From contig JADNRX010000495.1 of the NCBI GenBank assembly GCA_015501595.1, positions 1-38,177 of the forward strand: DNA of 38,177 nt, in the 5' to 3' direction. The notes below the pieces were generated by a model. It was not told the origin of the DNA. It made no database searches and saw only the letters and a list, made by a program, of their open reading frames with translations. Origin of the DNA: Hymenopellis radicata (Eukaryota > Basidiomycota > Agaricomycetes > Agaricales > Physalacriaceae). Below, one piece after another: positions 18,274-28,952 of the stretch; within the stretch, counting starts at the first letter, position 1; each line of letters begins with the position of its first letter. The translations under genes were made by a program, and so were the position numbers.

Positions 18274-18749
18274 ATGCCTATCCAAGCACCAGCACCCAAG
18301 CCCTCTTTCTCAAAGTTCTTCATGAAGAACTGGTTCGCCGTTGAGGTGCGCGTTTTCCCTTGCCTTTAATCGCAGCCGTCGCTGATAGACATTGTAGGCT
18401 CTACCAATGTACGTTCGAGTCATGAATTGTTCTACCATCTAAGGCATTGCTCCAGTGTCGTAATCGTAGGCGTCGTTGTATCTATGGGGACCTACGCCAC
18501 CTGGCACGCCGCCCGAAGTCCAACGGGTGAGTGATCTCTGCGGCTGTCGTGCTGTCCAATGTGCTGAATAGTTGCAGTTGTGTGGACCAAGGCCAACCCC
18601 ACGCCATGGAACAACATACAACCCGACGAAGGCACAAAACTTATTGAAGTCAACCACAAGTTCGACAAGAAGTACGTGTCCAGATAGCCTTCGATTGTAC
18701 TAGTGCTAACGCGCCACGTCTTTTCAGATGGGTTCGGGACAGATTTTAA
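18274..18749 (+). CDS. NDUFA4/MLRQ-type mitochondrial respiratory subunit
   Basis: Five exons (18274-18345, 18398-18408, 18456-18526, 18578-18671, 18728-18749) with four GT-AG introns of 47-56 nt give 89 aa, the usual length of this family (B12D/MLRQ). The order is typical: an N-terminal FSKFFMKNWFAVEALPI leading into one membrane helix (VVIVGVVVSMGTYATW), then ARSPTVVWTKANPTPWNNI and a C-terminal KFDKKWVRDRF. The family is a single-span inner-membrane subunit first assigned to complex I and now placed with cytochrome c oxidase. Exon 2 is only 11 nt. The frame is intact, and this is the best-supported housekeeping gene in the window. Confidence 0.9.
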
Positions 18750-18849
18750 TTCTAAAGCGAATATAATGCTGTATTTTTATTACGGATATCCATCCTTTTT
18801 TGTTTAGTCCCTCGTATTGGGCTTTGCCTTTCTACCACCTTCCGCAAAC

Positions 18850-19115
18850 TATGATGGGGTCCGTATCTGTGTCCCCTACGTCGTGATGTAAGTACTTCGA
18901 CAACGTCGACCTTCCCTCGCGTCGTCTGCGGACGCTCGGTATCTGCAGAGAATCGCGAGTTCTACTGCCCCGAGATCAACCAGCTAATTTGCTACGATGA
19001 CTGCAAGTAAGTAGCCCTTTCCTTGTGTTCTCGTTTCTTGAGAGTTGCTGATGTTTATTCATTAGACTCGCACGGATGCTAGACTTCCTCCTTAACCCAG
19101 CATCCAATGTATGAC
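18850..19115 (+). pseudogene. Unidentified gene remnant with splice-like signals
   Basis: Protein-like pieces YDGVRICVPYVV, NREFYCPEINQLICYDDCK and LARMLDFLLNPASNV are separated by intron-like segments with good GTAAGT donors and AG acceptors. The last two join cleanly across an intron at ~19009-19065, but the first join is out of phase. No start codon or upstream exon is seen. Family not recognised. Likely the 3' end of a decayed gene. Confidence 0.25.
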
Positions 19116-19201
19116 ACGAACTTTAAACTTTGTACAATTCAGAATCTCATATTCAAACGGCCGTTCCTCATGGGGACCTTGTGCCGCTTCTACCTACCTA
19201 C

Positions 19202-19393
19202 CTACCTTGGGGAAGTCAACATAAGCCTCCGATGAGTGCGAAACAAAAGGTTCTGTCCCGTCCCGTTAATGGACTGAACTTTCACAGCAGTCGAGTGTAG
19301 AGCCTCAGTCAGTCCTACACGCCCGTCAGGAAACTCTAGGTAGCGGCCAGGCTCGAGTTGCTCAACTGACCACGGGGGAGGAGGGCTAGCCAA
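19202..19393 (-). other. Open stretch, possible coding relic
   Basis: A 63-codon frame with protein-like composition (MASPPPPWSVEQLEPGRYLE at the start) ends beside the hairpin element. No family recognised and no further exons found. Confidence 0.2.
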
Positions 19394-19510
19394 GTAACCT
19401 GATGCCTACAATATGAGCAAGTGTTGATATACTACACTACGACTACATGTACACTACTCTACAACTACTATATCAACACTTGTTCATATTGTAGACAGAG
19501 GTTACCTGGG
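19387..19510. mobile_element. ~120-bp hairpin mini-element related to element A
   Basis: Two arms of ~45 bp, TAGCCAAGTAACCTGATG... and its near-complement ending ...AGGTTACCTGG, enclose a short loop. They share TACAATATGA(G/A)CAAGTG and TTGATATA. The arms match the terminal ~50 bp of element A (CCAGGTAACCT ... TAATGAGCAAGCGTCGATACAGTAG) with substitutions. No clean target duplication remains. Confidence 0.6.
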
Positions 19511-20198
19511 GGCGTGCGACGCATCGTCGGTCTGAGACTAGCTGCAATCATTCAGTCCATCCAGAGAGGATCAGGCCTTATAACTCTTAGCTCATGATTT
19601 GTAGGCCTGTAAGAGATAGTGAGTATTGCACTGTAGGCAGAGTGAAACGGAATTCAGGAGGAGAAGTAATTTTGATCGCGTTAATGTCTAGGGGACGACA
19701 GCAGCAGACCTAACCTGCACCCTAGCCTCGTCGACTTCCATTCCTTTCGGTCTTCACTGTCTGCGTGACCGAGTAATCAGCACGGGCGGGAGTACATCAA
19801 GAGAACATGATTTACAGAAACCGATCTGTCGCGCTGGTGACACCCAAGCAGGGAGGCACGAGATTCACAACGAACCTCACTCTACGCATAGCGTAAAATG
19901 TCGAGGAAGAATGGGAGCCCAAAACTTGTCGATCCGTTAAACACTCATATTCAAAGGCCCTGCGCAGCCTTCAGGCCATCGCCACCGTGATAAGCGAATT
20001 ATAGTCGATTCGATTCCATACCAGGAACGGCGAGCGGAACTGAAGGACGTCCGAAGGAAGAGCTGCTCTAACAGGAACTTCGACTGCTTTGTCAGTAGCT
20101 TCACGATGGAATCGCTTGTCCAGCAGGGCATCTTGTCTATTATGCTATTGTGCAGTTGCTCACGTAGTTTCGATTGTCAAAACGGATCGGCCACATGA
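19511..20198. other. No gene seen
   Basis: Short frames only, no recognisable structure. The 3' untranslated region of the downstream minus-strand F-box gene probably reaches into it. Confidence 0.35.
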
Positions 20199-21743
20199 TC
20201 AGCAGTGGTGATTCCTCGACCGTGAACAGACATGCGGTGTATCCTTTGTTAGTAAGGAAGCAGAAGCTCGACTTCCAGAGGATCTTGGTCCTCTCGTGCA
20301 TCTGCGGTCCACATTGTCTACCAGGGAAATCAGGATAGAACAGATGACGATATCTGCAAAACATACACATAATCCACATCCACTTGTCCCGTCAACTATA
20401 TGTCTTACAAGACCCACTTCTGCGGTGAGTCGTAGATTAACAGAGGACGAGTGAATGTATAGCGCGTCCAAAGTGCCCTTCGATATGCGGTAGTGCACAT
20501 TCTTTAGGGAGATATGTATAAGAACGAAGAAGATAGTAAAAGATCACAACCACTCACGTTGTAGGCCTGTGCTAAGATCCGGATCGATGGCATCTGCACC
20601 ATCATATCGAAGTCGTTCTGCTTGAATCCAATCGCAGGCGTGCACAGCACCTTTAGATTCCGCTGCGCTCTGATATACTCAACTAGTGGTGCGGTCCAGC
20701 TTGGCGGACAGCTGCGTTCGTCATCTGGAATAATTCCCAATACACGAAGTTTAGCAAGGCTTGTGGGAGCAAGAAATCGGATCCACTTGAAGAGATCATT
20801 GTATGTGGGGCGTGAAGCGACTCCCTGGTGACGTACGATAAGATACTCGAGGTGGAGAGAGGGTATGGGGGTGTCGGAGGGGACGGCGGTGTACGACGCA
20901 AAATTGTCATAGAATATGTTCAGAACGCGTAAGGCGGGCGTGCGCGTGAGAAGGCGGAAGAGATCATCCCGGTTGAGGAGGTGTCCAGGCCCGATGTCCA
21001 GCCTCGTGAGGGAAGGAGCAAGGGGAAAACTGGAGTAATGTAAGGAAACCGAGTCGGGAATCTGAAGTGATGTCCAGGATGCTAGTTCCTGTCGATATTC
21101 ATCTAGGAAAGAAACAGAGGGTGAACCCAATGTCAGGCTCCGGATAGAGGGAATGTTTTTAATCTCCGCAATGTCCTCTTCAGCAACCCGGAACAGAATG
21201 TGGAGCGACCTCAGAGTCGTGCACGCCTGCAAATGAGGAATCACGTCTTTCCAGAGTATGGTGGGGAAGAAAAATGGAATGTGAGTTCCGAGCTGAGGTC
21301 GGGGGTTCTGGAAACGCAAGGTAAATGATTGAAGCCCCGACAGTGATGATAGAACAGCATGGGATCTAAGCCCAAACGTCGCGTAAGCATGCACTAGGTT
21401 ACGCGTTGGTTGATCGTCCTGCATGGGCGTGAATGGTACATACGAACAAGATCTATTGATCGAACATATGGCTGAAGATGAGGTCGTCGCTGTAGAGTCT
21501 CTAATGCACTATATGATGCCTACAGTCATGTAAGTTGAGCCTCAATATGCTGATGATATACCGCACATATTCCTTCGCGTAATAATCCAACTGCACATGT
21601 CTATATAGACACTCTTGAGCCGCTTCACGGAGGACGCGACTGGCCAGGCAAGACGCATACAGCGCGCGTCGATTTCCTTCAAGATGTGTGAAGAAGAGCA
21701 CCAACACGTCGTAGGGGATATCCGGAAGGCCTACAGTTGACAT
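20199..21743 (-). CDS. F-box / leucine-rich-repeat-like protein
   Basis: The first exon (21743 to about 21525) carries an F-box start, GLPDIPYDVLVLFFTHLE, with the usual Leu-Pro then hydrophobic spacing and a CxxSRVLREAAQECLYRHV second half. The large exon (20512-21424 and upstream) has irregular leucine-rich repeats (SLTRLDIGPGHLL, ALRVLNIFYDNF, HLEYLIVRHQGV, KLRVLGIIPDDE). Such proteins hand substrates to SCF ubiquitin ligases through Skp1. A 52-nt intron around 21474-21525 joins both parts in frame. However, the stretch TLQRRPHLQPYVRSIDL in another frame also looks like F-box-protein sequence, so either the splicing or the frame has been altered. A GTGAGT donor at ~20512 leads to a last exon below 20499 (VHYRISKGTLDALYIHSSSV), whose true end is uncertain. 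Confidence 0.6.
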
Positions 21744-21932
21744 GGTGGACGGAAGAAACTCAGGAAAGCCTTCCCATTAATAATTCAAACAACGGGTTTC
21801 TCAGCACGTGAGCTAAACCAGCCCCTGGAAATTCCAAGGAAATTCGAAGTATCTGCTTAGCTCTTTCGACCGTCATGATTATCCGACTTTCTTTAGCCTG
21901 CTTATTTACGCCACATGTATAGAATATAAGAT

Positions 21933-24764
21933 TTACAAACCAATAGCAGCCTTCTTCACGATCTCATCAACCTCTTCAACACCACCTAACTCCGTTTTAA
22001 GATACTCCCCAGCCTTGTCACATATGCCTTCCCATGCCAGCTTGTCGTTTGTTCCAGGGCTCTTCAGCCGTACGAGAATGAACGCAACGGCTAAAGCCGT
22101 CGCAACGATATCGTCCTTTGTGCCATTAGGAAATGCAGCCCTCGCCTGACCCTCTGTCAAACCATCCTTCAAAACTGAGAGTACCTTCATCGAGAAGCTA
22201 CCGGCGAATGACTGCATACGAGCAAGTGCTTCCAGTATATCCAAAGGCGCCTGAGGTGGGTTGTTCGATGCCTGCTCCGACATACCTCCTACGCGTGATC
22301 TGTCGGCGGTCAGCACCAACGCACTGACAGCGCCATAATCATACTTGAATCTACGAGCGCCGGTGGGGGAGTCCGAGTCAAGTGCAACGTTGAGATCCGT
22401 CTCTCGACTAAAGGCATGGCTAGAAAACAACGAGGGAGCAGGAGCCATTCTAGCACTGACAGGGGACATTCCACCTCTGCCTCTACCTCCACCTCCGCCT
22501 CTGCCTCCACCTCCACCTCTGCCTCCACCTCTGCCAAAGCCTCCACCTCTGCCTATGCCTCCACCTCTGCCTATATTTCCGCCTCGGCCTCTACTGTACA
22601 TCCCCATCTGTAGTACAGTAGCATGTGAAGGATACTGAGAGGGCGGCACGGAGCGTTTATCATCGACAGCCACGAAGGATGTCTGGGATGACCCAATGGA
22701 GTACGTCTTCCCAAGTCGGACGATATGCGCGTTCACAACCTTTTTTAACTCAAAATCAGGGTGGGAAGACCTCATGAGGTCATCGTAGCGGCCATCTTCA
22801 AACTCTTGTATGATTTTCCGTGCAACGAGAACGTGAATGGGAGGAGACGTCCCGCTAGCATCGTTTGGAAGACTGCTAAGAATTACAGGTACCGGCAGTT
22901 CAATGTCAGCGCCGTCTTGTGTCGTTCCGCGAATGGTGACTGTCTTGGGTACAGTGTTTTTGCCTACGGGACGTCATTAGCAAGGGATCACAAAAGAAAC
23001 TAACATTGAACCAACCTTGCAAAATAGCGTATACATTCAGTCGGAATCCAGGTACCAAAGTTTTGATCTTGGGGGGACTTTGCTGGATGTCGGCAGGAGG
23101 AGGTAAGAGAACAGGTACAGGCGGAGGAGCCGGTGTAGAGTCCAAGTGAACAGCGTCTGAAGTTTCGTCGAAAATATTTAACTTTCGCTTCTGATTCCCG
23201 GTGTTATTCGCCGTGCGGACTTTCACTGGCTCTTCAACCATCTCGAAGTCATCTTCTATATCCTTTTGCTTTGCCGAGGTGGGCCTACCCCAATCAACGC
23301 GAACTTCGGAAAGAAGAGGCGTCCTCGCACCCTTGAGGAGTCTGGCAATCTTACCAGTGATACTCGCTTCGTCTTCTCCTACCATTGTGCTCGCCCCATT
23401 TCCAGCCCGCCCAATGCCCTCACACATCGCTGTTGAGGCAGAATTGCCAATACCCAGACAGAACACGCGTAAGTATGAGCTGCCCGAGGCGGCAGCCACA
23501 GCTTTCTTGACAATCTGAAAGACGTCCTCATTATCCCATGCGTCACCATCGGTCAGGACTATGACACTTGTCGGGCGGTCCGTCTTGCGCTTCTCAAAGC
23601 ACGTCGAGAGCGCATTTCCGATCTGTGTTCCGCCGTAATCCGCCTGCATGCCGTCCACATGCTGTGTGGCTTCATCAAGAGTCTCTTGGTCGTAAATTCT
23701 GCTGCCCTGCTCCCATAACATCGATGTTCTGTTACCGAAGGACGCAATCTGGAACGCGGTGTTTTTGTGAGGAAGTGAGCGGAGCATGATCACGAGCGCT
23801 TTGCGAGCAGCAGCGATACGGGGTCCTTGCATGGATCCACTACGATCAACCAGGAAAACAAATTCACGGCTGTCAGGTTCGGGGAGGTTGAAGCGCGGGA
23901 CGAGAGTCAGCGCCAAACCCACAGTATCGTGCTCCGGATGAAGTTCGGCAACACAGCGAGGTGCATCAAGGCCGGCTGACTGGATGGTAAGGATGAAGTC
24001 CTTCTGGAATGGGCTGTCTGAAGCCAAAGAAACTCGTGCGTAATTGGAAAAGGGAAGATCGTGTGCACCAGGAAGTGAAGGATCTGGACCAAGCTCAGTT
24101 GAGATAGAATGTGATGGCGAGCCAATTTTCCTGATGGGCGAGACAGTTTCGACAGAGACGCTGACGGTGATGAATGAAGAATTATTTTGTATCATGGGTG
24201 ATGGAGCCTGGCCATAGCGACAACCAATGTGCGCTGGAAGATGCAAGCGGATAGAATCGTTGTCCTCGTCCTCTGTGAGCTCCGTCGCGTAAATAAGCTC
24301 GATTTGGATTTCTTCATTGGGCACAAGATTGCCGACAGACACTTGGAATACTGTAAACCAATCGTTATGAAGGAGTTAAGATTATAGAAGTAGGACAACT
24401 TACCGTCTGGTGTTTGCTGAGCGGCCAAGGATGCAGTCTTCCCCTCGGCCAATGCCGCATCATAGGTTTCTCGTGCCTCTGCTCTTTCTTGAACGATGCC
24501 TGAGACTCTGGTTCCGTCTTGCTTTACCATGGTGAAACCACATACTGCGGCACGAGCAGGCACAGGGAATGAATAAACCGCTTCGATGGGGATGGTAGCA
24601 TCGTTGAGAAACCTCTGGGTTAGCTTGATCTGCGCGCCTAGTTCCTTGATATTGGCCGCGGCGGAGACATGGAGAAGAGGGAGGGAGACAACATTCATGT
24701 GATGGACATGGTGATAACAGATGCCCCAGAACGTTGGGACCATGATGAAGGATGTTGTCGACAC
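21933..24764 (-). CDS. VIT and von Willebrand A domain protein with GRGGG repeat
   Basis: Three exons (24404-24764, 23016-24350, 21933-22963) with 53 and 52-nt introns give an intact 908-aa protein. Residues ~25-150 form a VIT (inter-alpha-trypsin inhibitor) domain with AVYSFPVPARAAVCGF and VQERAEARETYDAALAEGK. Residues ~280-450 form a VWA domain with an intact metal-ion site DRSGSM (DxSxS) and VIVLTDGDAWD. A Gly/Arg-rich repeat (GRGGGIGRGGGFGRGGG) spans ~689-730 and is followed by a helical C-terminal block. Relatives with VIT-VWA order are known across fungi, slime moulds and animals, including PARP4-like proteins without the PARP part. Their role is protein-protein interaction, mostly intracellular. 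No signal peptide is clear; the N-terminus is mildly hydrophobic. Expression control is not evident. Confidence 0.88.
22471..22594 (-). repeat. Degenerate (GRGGG)n-coding tandem repeat
   Basis: Pyrimidine-rich tandem units of CCACCTCTGCC on the plus strand encode the Gly/Arg repeat of the VIT-VWA protein. Replication slippage is likely, so copy number may differ between strains. Confidence 0.8.
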
Positions 24765-24906
24765 GAAACAATGAGGTTCCCTTTAAATCATTATGGTATC
24801 CGCACGGCTCCGAATACAGTCAACCATGGCGGTACGTGAACAGGTGATGATCGGATGCGTTGGATAAAAGGAGAGCTCAGCAGATACTGGTGTCAATGAT
24901 GTCATA

Positions 24907-24986
24907 GGCCTGATGGTCTAGTAGTATGATTCCTTGTTAGGGATAATCTATCGAGGAGGTCCCGGGTTCAATTCCCGGTTAGGCCC
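24907..24986 (+). tRNA. tRNA-Pro(AGG) with 8-nt intron
   Basis: Acceptor arms GGCCTGA / TTAGGCC with discriminator C. Box A is TGGTCTAGTAGTAT and box B is GGTTCAATTCC. The anticodon stem is CCTTG/CGAGG and the loop is TTAGGG plus T, giving anticodon AGG. An intron of 8 nt (24943-24950) sits one base 3' of the anticodon, as in the CGG tRNA at 14331. A T-rich stretch follows. Confidence 0.85.
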
Positions 24987-25248
24987 TGTTGTTTTGTCGC
25001 CCTCGCATCATAAATGCGCCACATTTGTCATTAGCCATTTTAATTTTTACGCGGTCGGGTTACCGGGTAGGGATAAGACTGTACCAATGCAGACTTTCCA
25101 CGCGTTGTGCAGAGAGGCACGACTAATGGTGTCGAGGCATCCACTAATAACATGTTCTCTCCTCTGGCAGGCTCCTAAGAACGACTTCTGTGTTGGGACA
25201 AATGGTCCTAAGTCTGGTAATATACATTTCGACTTGTTATGAAGAGGT

Positions 25249-26367
25249 TCATTCTGTCTTCCCCGTTCTAACGTACTGCCTCAACTTTCCAATTCCAAAC
25301 CAATCTTTGAAGATCCAGGACTACAAATGCAGCATTAGAAGAAGGAAGAGTCAGTTGAATGACAGGGAACTTGCCATCAGTCCTCTTGGGAAAAAAATTA
25401 GAATCCAAACTAGCCATGTAGAGGTCCCCTTCCAGATCCATTTCGGGGATCTTTCTTCAAGATCTGGGAAACAACACCTCGGGCGTACACCGTATTGGAC
25501 ATGGCATTGAGTTGGGTTTGACCCTGACGTGCTTGGTACTCAGCATTGATAGTCTGGTACAAGGAACCGGGAGGAAGCTTGCGCTTAACAGCTGTGAGGT
25601 TCGACTTGACGCCACCGGTGATTATAACTATGACTTTGACGCTAAGGTAAAGAATCAGACAGCGTCCAGATCAAGCCGAAAGAGCGCACTCAAAAGGCGC
25701 TAGTTCAATGCGTAAGGTGTCACTATATTGATGTAAAGCAGCCTTTGAGGCATTGTACGTCGCTACAGTCCGTTTGTTGACACGCTTCCCAACACAATGA
25801 ACAACTTGCGTACCTCCGAACGTGAGCGGCACAAACGCTGTGACAGACCCAATGTTGACAATCGTTCCTTTAGCCTTGATGAGCAGCGCCGAAAACGCGT
25901 TGACCATCCGTATAACAGAGAATAGATTCGTTTCGAAGACTAGACACATATCATCGTCCGATTCATCCAGTGCAGGTATGTTGCTAGCGCGACCCGCGTT
26001 GTTCACCAGAATATCGAGGGTTCCGCCAGTTCGCGTCGAGATTTCAACGGCAAGAGCTGCTATTTGACGCCGTGAGGTAACATCGAGAGAGAACGTCTCG
26101 ATGCCCAGAGCTTCCAGGTCGGCGAGCTGCGAAGCAGAACGAGCTGTCGCGAAAACGCGAAGGCCTGCGTGGTGTATTGTAGTCGAGGATAAGATAGCTG
26201 TGGTTCTGGACGAACCGTTAGAATGGAATTCGCGCGCCAGCGCTCCCCCGATCCCGCCTTCACGACATCTGATGAACCAAAGTCATAGCATCCAACCCAC
26301 CCAGGCTGCATTTTGGAACGCACCCAGTTACTAGAACAGATTTTCTAGGCAACGTCGACGTCGACAT
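25249..26367 (-). pseudogene. Short-chain dehydrogenase, AYR1-like, copy 1, one frameshift
   Basis: Six exons (26324-26367, 26216-26268, 25814-26164, 25690-25762, 25375-25641, 25249-25320) sum to 860 nt, one short of 287 codons. The missing base lies in exon 5 near 25440-25443, where copy 2 has the same segment in frame. Otherwise the protein is complete: Rossmann motif TGCREGGIGGALAREF, NNAGR, catalytic Ser in NIGSVTAF, YNASKAA as YxxxK, and a C-terminal DWFGIGKLR. This matches classical SDRs of the NADPH-dependent 1-acyldihydroxyacetone-phosphate reductase type, which act in ether lipid and phosphatidate synthesis at lipid droplets and ER. The last intron would use a GC-AG donor (GCAAGT). 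A near-identical copy lies directly upstream. Confidence 0.75.
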
Positions 26368-26604
26368 GGGAGTCACTAACCAAGTCACCTGCAAGATTTC
26401 TCACCGTATGGTTGCCGGTGGCATGTCTCACTGTGGCCTGTGACCAATCGAGAGCTGAGGTTGCTGTCGTTCTTCCTTCGCAAAGACGTTTCACGGCAAT
26501 GGGGGGAGACAGTATGCAGTCACCAGGCGTTGTCTGGTATTCAAAGAGAAAAAGGGTGATGTGTTGAAGCAACATATGGTGTACATGGGGCTTCTTGACA
26601 AAAC

Positions 26605-27720
26605 TCATTCCATCTTTCCCGTTTTGACATACCGTCTCAACTTCCCCATCCCAAACCAATCCCTCACAACCCAGGACTACATACAACTCCCACATCAGAT
26701 CACCTTGAAACACATGATATTGAACAAGGCGACTTACCGTGAGTCCCCTCGGGAAGAAACTGAGTATCCATACCTTCCACACAGACGATCCATTCCAGAC
26801 CCACTTTGGCGGATTCTTCTTCAAAATCTGGGGAACAAGACCTCGGGCAAACACGGCGTTAGGCACGGCACCGTCTTGCGTGCTCCCCTGTCGCGCACGG
26901 TACTCTGCAGCAATAGGCTGATACAATGAATTGGGAGGCAGCTCGCTTATAATGTTCGTGAGATTCGACTGGACACCACCAGTGAGCGTGACCAGGACTT
27001 TGACTCTACGGAAAACATTCAAATGAGGATTCGCGAGGAATTGAAAGCGCTTACTCAAAAGGTGCGAGTTCAATGCGCAACGTATCACTGTACTGAAGTA
27101 AAGCAGCCTTGGAGGCATTATAACTCGCTAAAGATCCCGTTCGTCAACACGTAACGCAACGAACAACTTGCGTACCACTGAACGTGAGCGGCACGAACGC
27201 CGTGACAGACCCGATATTCACAATCGTCCCTTTGGCCTTGATGAGTAGTCCCGAAAACTCGTTGACCATCCGAATAACAGAAAACAAATTCGTCTCAAAC
27301 ATTAGAAGCATATCCTCGTCAGATTCATCCAATGCAGCTCAGTTGCGCGAGCGACCTGCGTTGTTAACCAGAATGTCAAGCGTCCCGCCTGTTCGTGTTG
27401 ATATTTCTGCGGCAAGAGCTGCAATTTGGGGACGCGAGGTAACGTCGAGAGAGAAGGTCTCGACGCCTAGAGCTTCTAGGTCGGCTAGGTGAGAAGCAGA
27501 AAGTGCCGTGGCAAAGACGCGGAGGCCTGCGTGTCGTATTATCAGTAAGGATAGAAGCGCTTTGATTCCTCAATGTACCCTTGGAATGGAATTCCCGCGC
27601 CAGCGCTCCCCGATGCCGCCTTGTCGGCATCTGTTGAACCGAAGTTTCAGTATTCAAGGAATGGCCACTAGAATTTGGAAGGTACCCAGTAATTAGAACA
27701 GACTTGCGCGGCGTCGACAT
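26605..27720 (-). pseudogene. Short-chain dehydrogenase, AYR1-like, copy 2, two lesions
   Basis: Same exon plan as copy 1, in tandem and same orientation. It starts MSTPRKSVLITG and ends ...DWFGMGKLRRYVKTGKME. Exon 2 has 52 instead of 53 nt (a G missing in the GGGG run of the Rossmann loop near 27611), which breaks the cofactor site. Exon 3 has an in-frame TGA at 27339-27341, at the position where copy 1 reads ASNIP. The last exon is intact, including a standard GTAAGT donor where copy 1 has GCAAGT. Two independent lesions make a functional product unlikely. Confidence 0.75.
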
Positions 27721-27902
27721 GGTAGGACACTGGTATCAAGTATCTGTAAGCTTCTCGCCATTAAGTAGTTGCCGGAAATCCGAGTTCGACCTGAGCATTC
27801 GGGCAGTAGAAGTCCCCGTGCCAGCATCACGCGTTGATAATACACTTGAACACCCATCGCGTTGATCGAGAAGGATGATGATCATGGTGAAGACAGAGAG
27901 TA

Positions 27903-28470
27903 TTACACAAGAGAACGTGGATAAATTCTCCTTCGGTCCGGCAGGTCAGTGAAAGTCTGCGTTCCCGAGGCTTCAATATTCAATTTTTTGGGAAACTGGT
28001 TGAAGTTCTTTATCGGCTTCCAAGGCTGATACAGTTCGTCAAGATAACGAACTTCAGCCTCGGTCAACGTCTCATGTAATGCAGCTAACTCGAGGTTAGT
28101 ACGACATATTGGTCCAAATCGAACAGCTTACCGTACGCAACAGCCAAATGGGCGAACGACGAAGGGCTGATTACTAGCGCGGTCTGTCAAAGCTGGGGAT
28201 ATTCTTACCTGGGCGACTGATGGACCAGGCATGGAAGTGGTTAGATGGCTATAATGTATAGCAGCTTGCCAACAAACGCGGCTTTTGATGTCTTTCATCC
28301 CATGATCCAATCGTACCACTCGGGCGTGCCATAGACAGCGCAACCCAAGATGATGGGCGAAACTTTCAATCCGGAAGATCCGAGCTTGACTGTTGGCCGT
28401 TTGAGGTTTATGTGAGGTGAAAGAACGAGTCGAACTCACAGTAAGGGATTTTCTTGTTATTAGACGACAT
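27903..28470 (-). pseudogene. Aldo-keto reductase remnant, central part deleted
   Basis: The 5' end starts MSSNNKKIPY, has a GTGAGT intron, and continues KLGSSGLKVSPIILGCAVYG and PEWYDWIM, the N-terminal strand and first barrel strand of fungal aldo-keto reductases. The 3' end (LHETLTEAEVRYLDELYQPW ... ) is the C-terminal segment after the (LTEEE)VxYLDExYxP signature of the same family. Fewer than 200 bp lie between them, where about 250 codons with the Asp-Tyr-Lys-His tetrad should be. Stops and short intron-like pieces fill the gap. No enzyme can be made. Confidence 0.65.
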
Positions 28471-28952
28471 GATGTGAGTCAAGAAAGACACCCCATTTGA
28501 GGTGATAAACGCCTTTTTACCCCCAAGTCACTGGGTTTAGCGAAAAGTGACACGGTAATGGCAGCATAGACGCGGAGATGGGCGCAGCGAGACGAGATCA
28601 GCCTTGACGGCAGTGTACTTACTTGGAAAGCAACTAGTAAAAAACCTACCATGAGCCTCGGAGTATGGATCATCGTGCAGGGTGCAGTTGCGTGGGTGAT
28701 AACGAGTGGCCACGAGAGCAGGCGTCACCATCCATTGCGTGGGACCCGCGCATTGCGTTGACGAACAGGCGAGAACAGAGGCGAAAGCCTGGTTTGGACG
28801 GCGGCATGGTGGTAGAGACGATGGGGCAGAAATGCAGAGATGCGATTGAGATATAGGTGACACTAGCTGTACCAAATTTTCAGAGCTCTGATGCGTCGCA
28901 TTTTGGCGGTACGGAAGTGAAAGATCGGACGATGTAGTGAAACGTAAGCTTC
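28471..28952. other. Intergenic, no supported gene
   Basis: A minus-strand frame at 28537-28875 (112 codons) has no recognisable domain. The region separates the divergently placed reductase remnant and the Tim-family gene and probably holds the promoter of the latter. Confidence 0.35.

Noticed and set aside
22345..22638. Plus-strand Pro/Leu-rich and Ser/Thr-rich frames
   Set aside because: Complement of the GRGGG repeat of the VIT-VWA gene; low-complexity artefact.
23201..23518. Plus-strand frame of 105 codons
   Set aside because: Antisense shadow of the VWA-domain exon.
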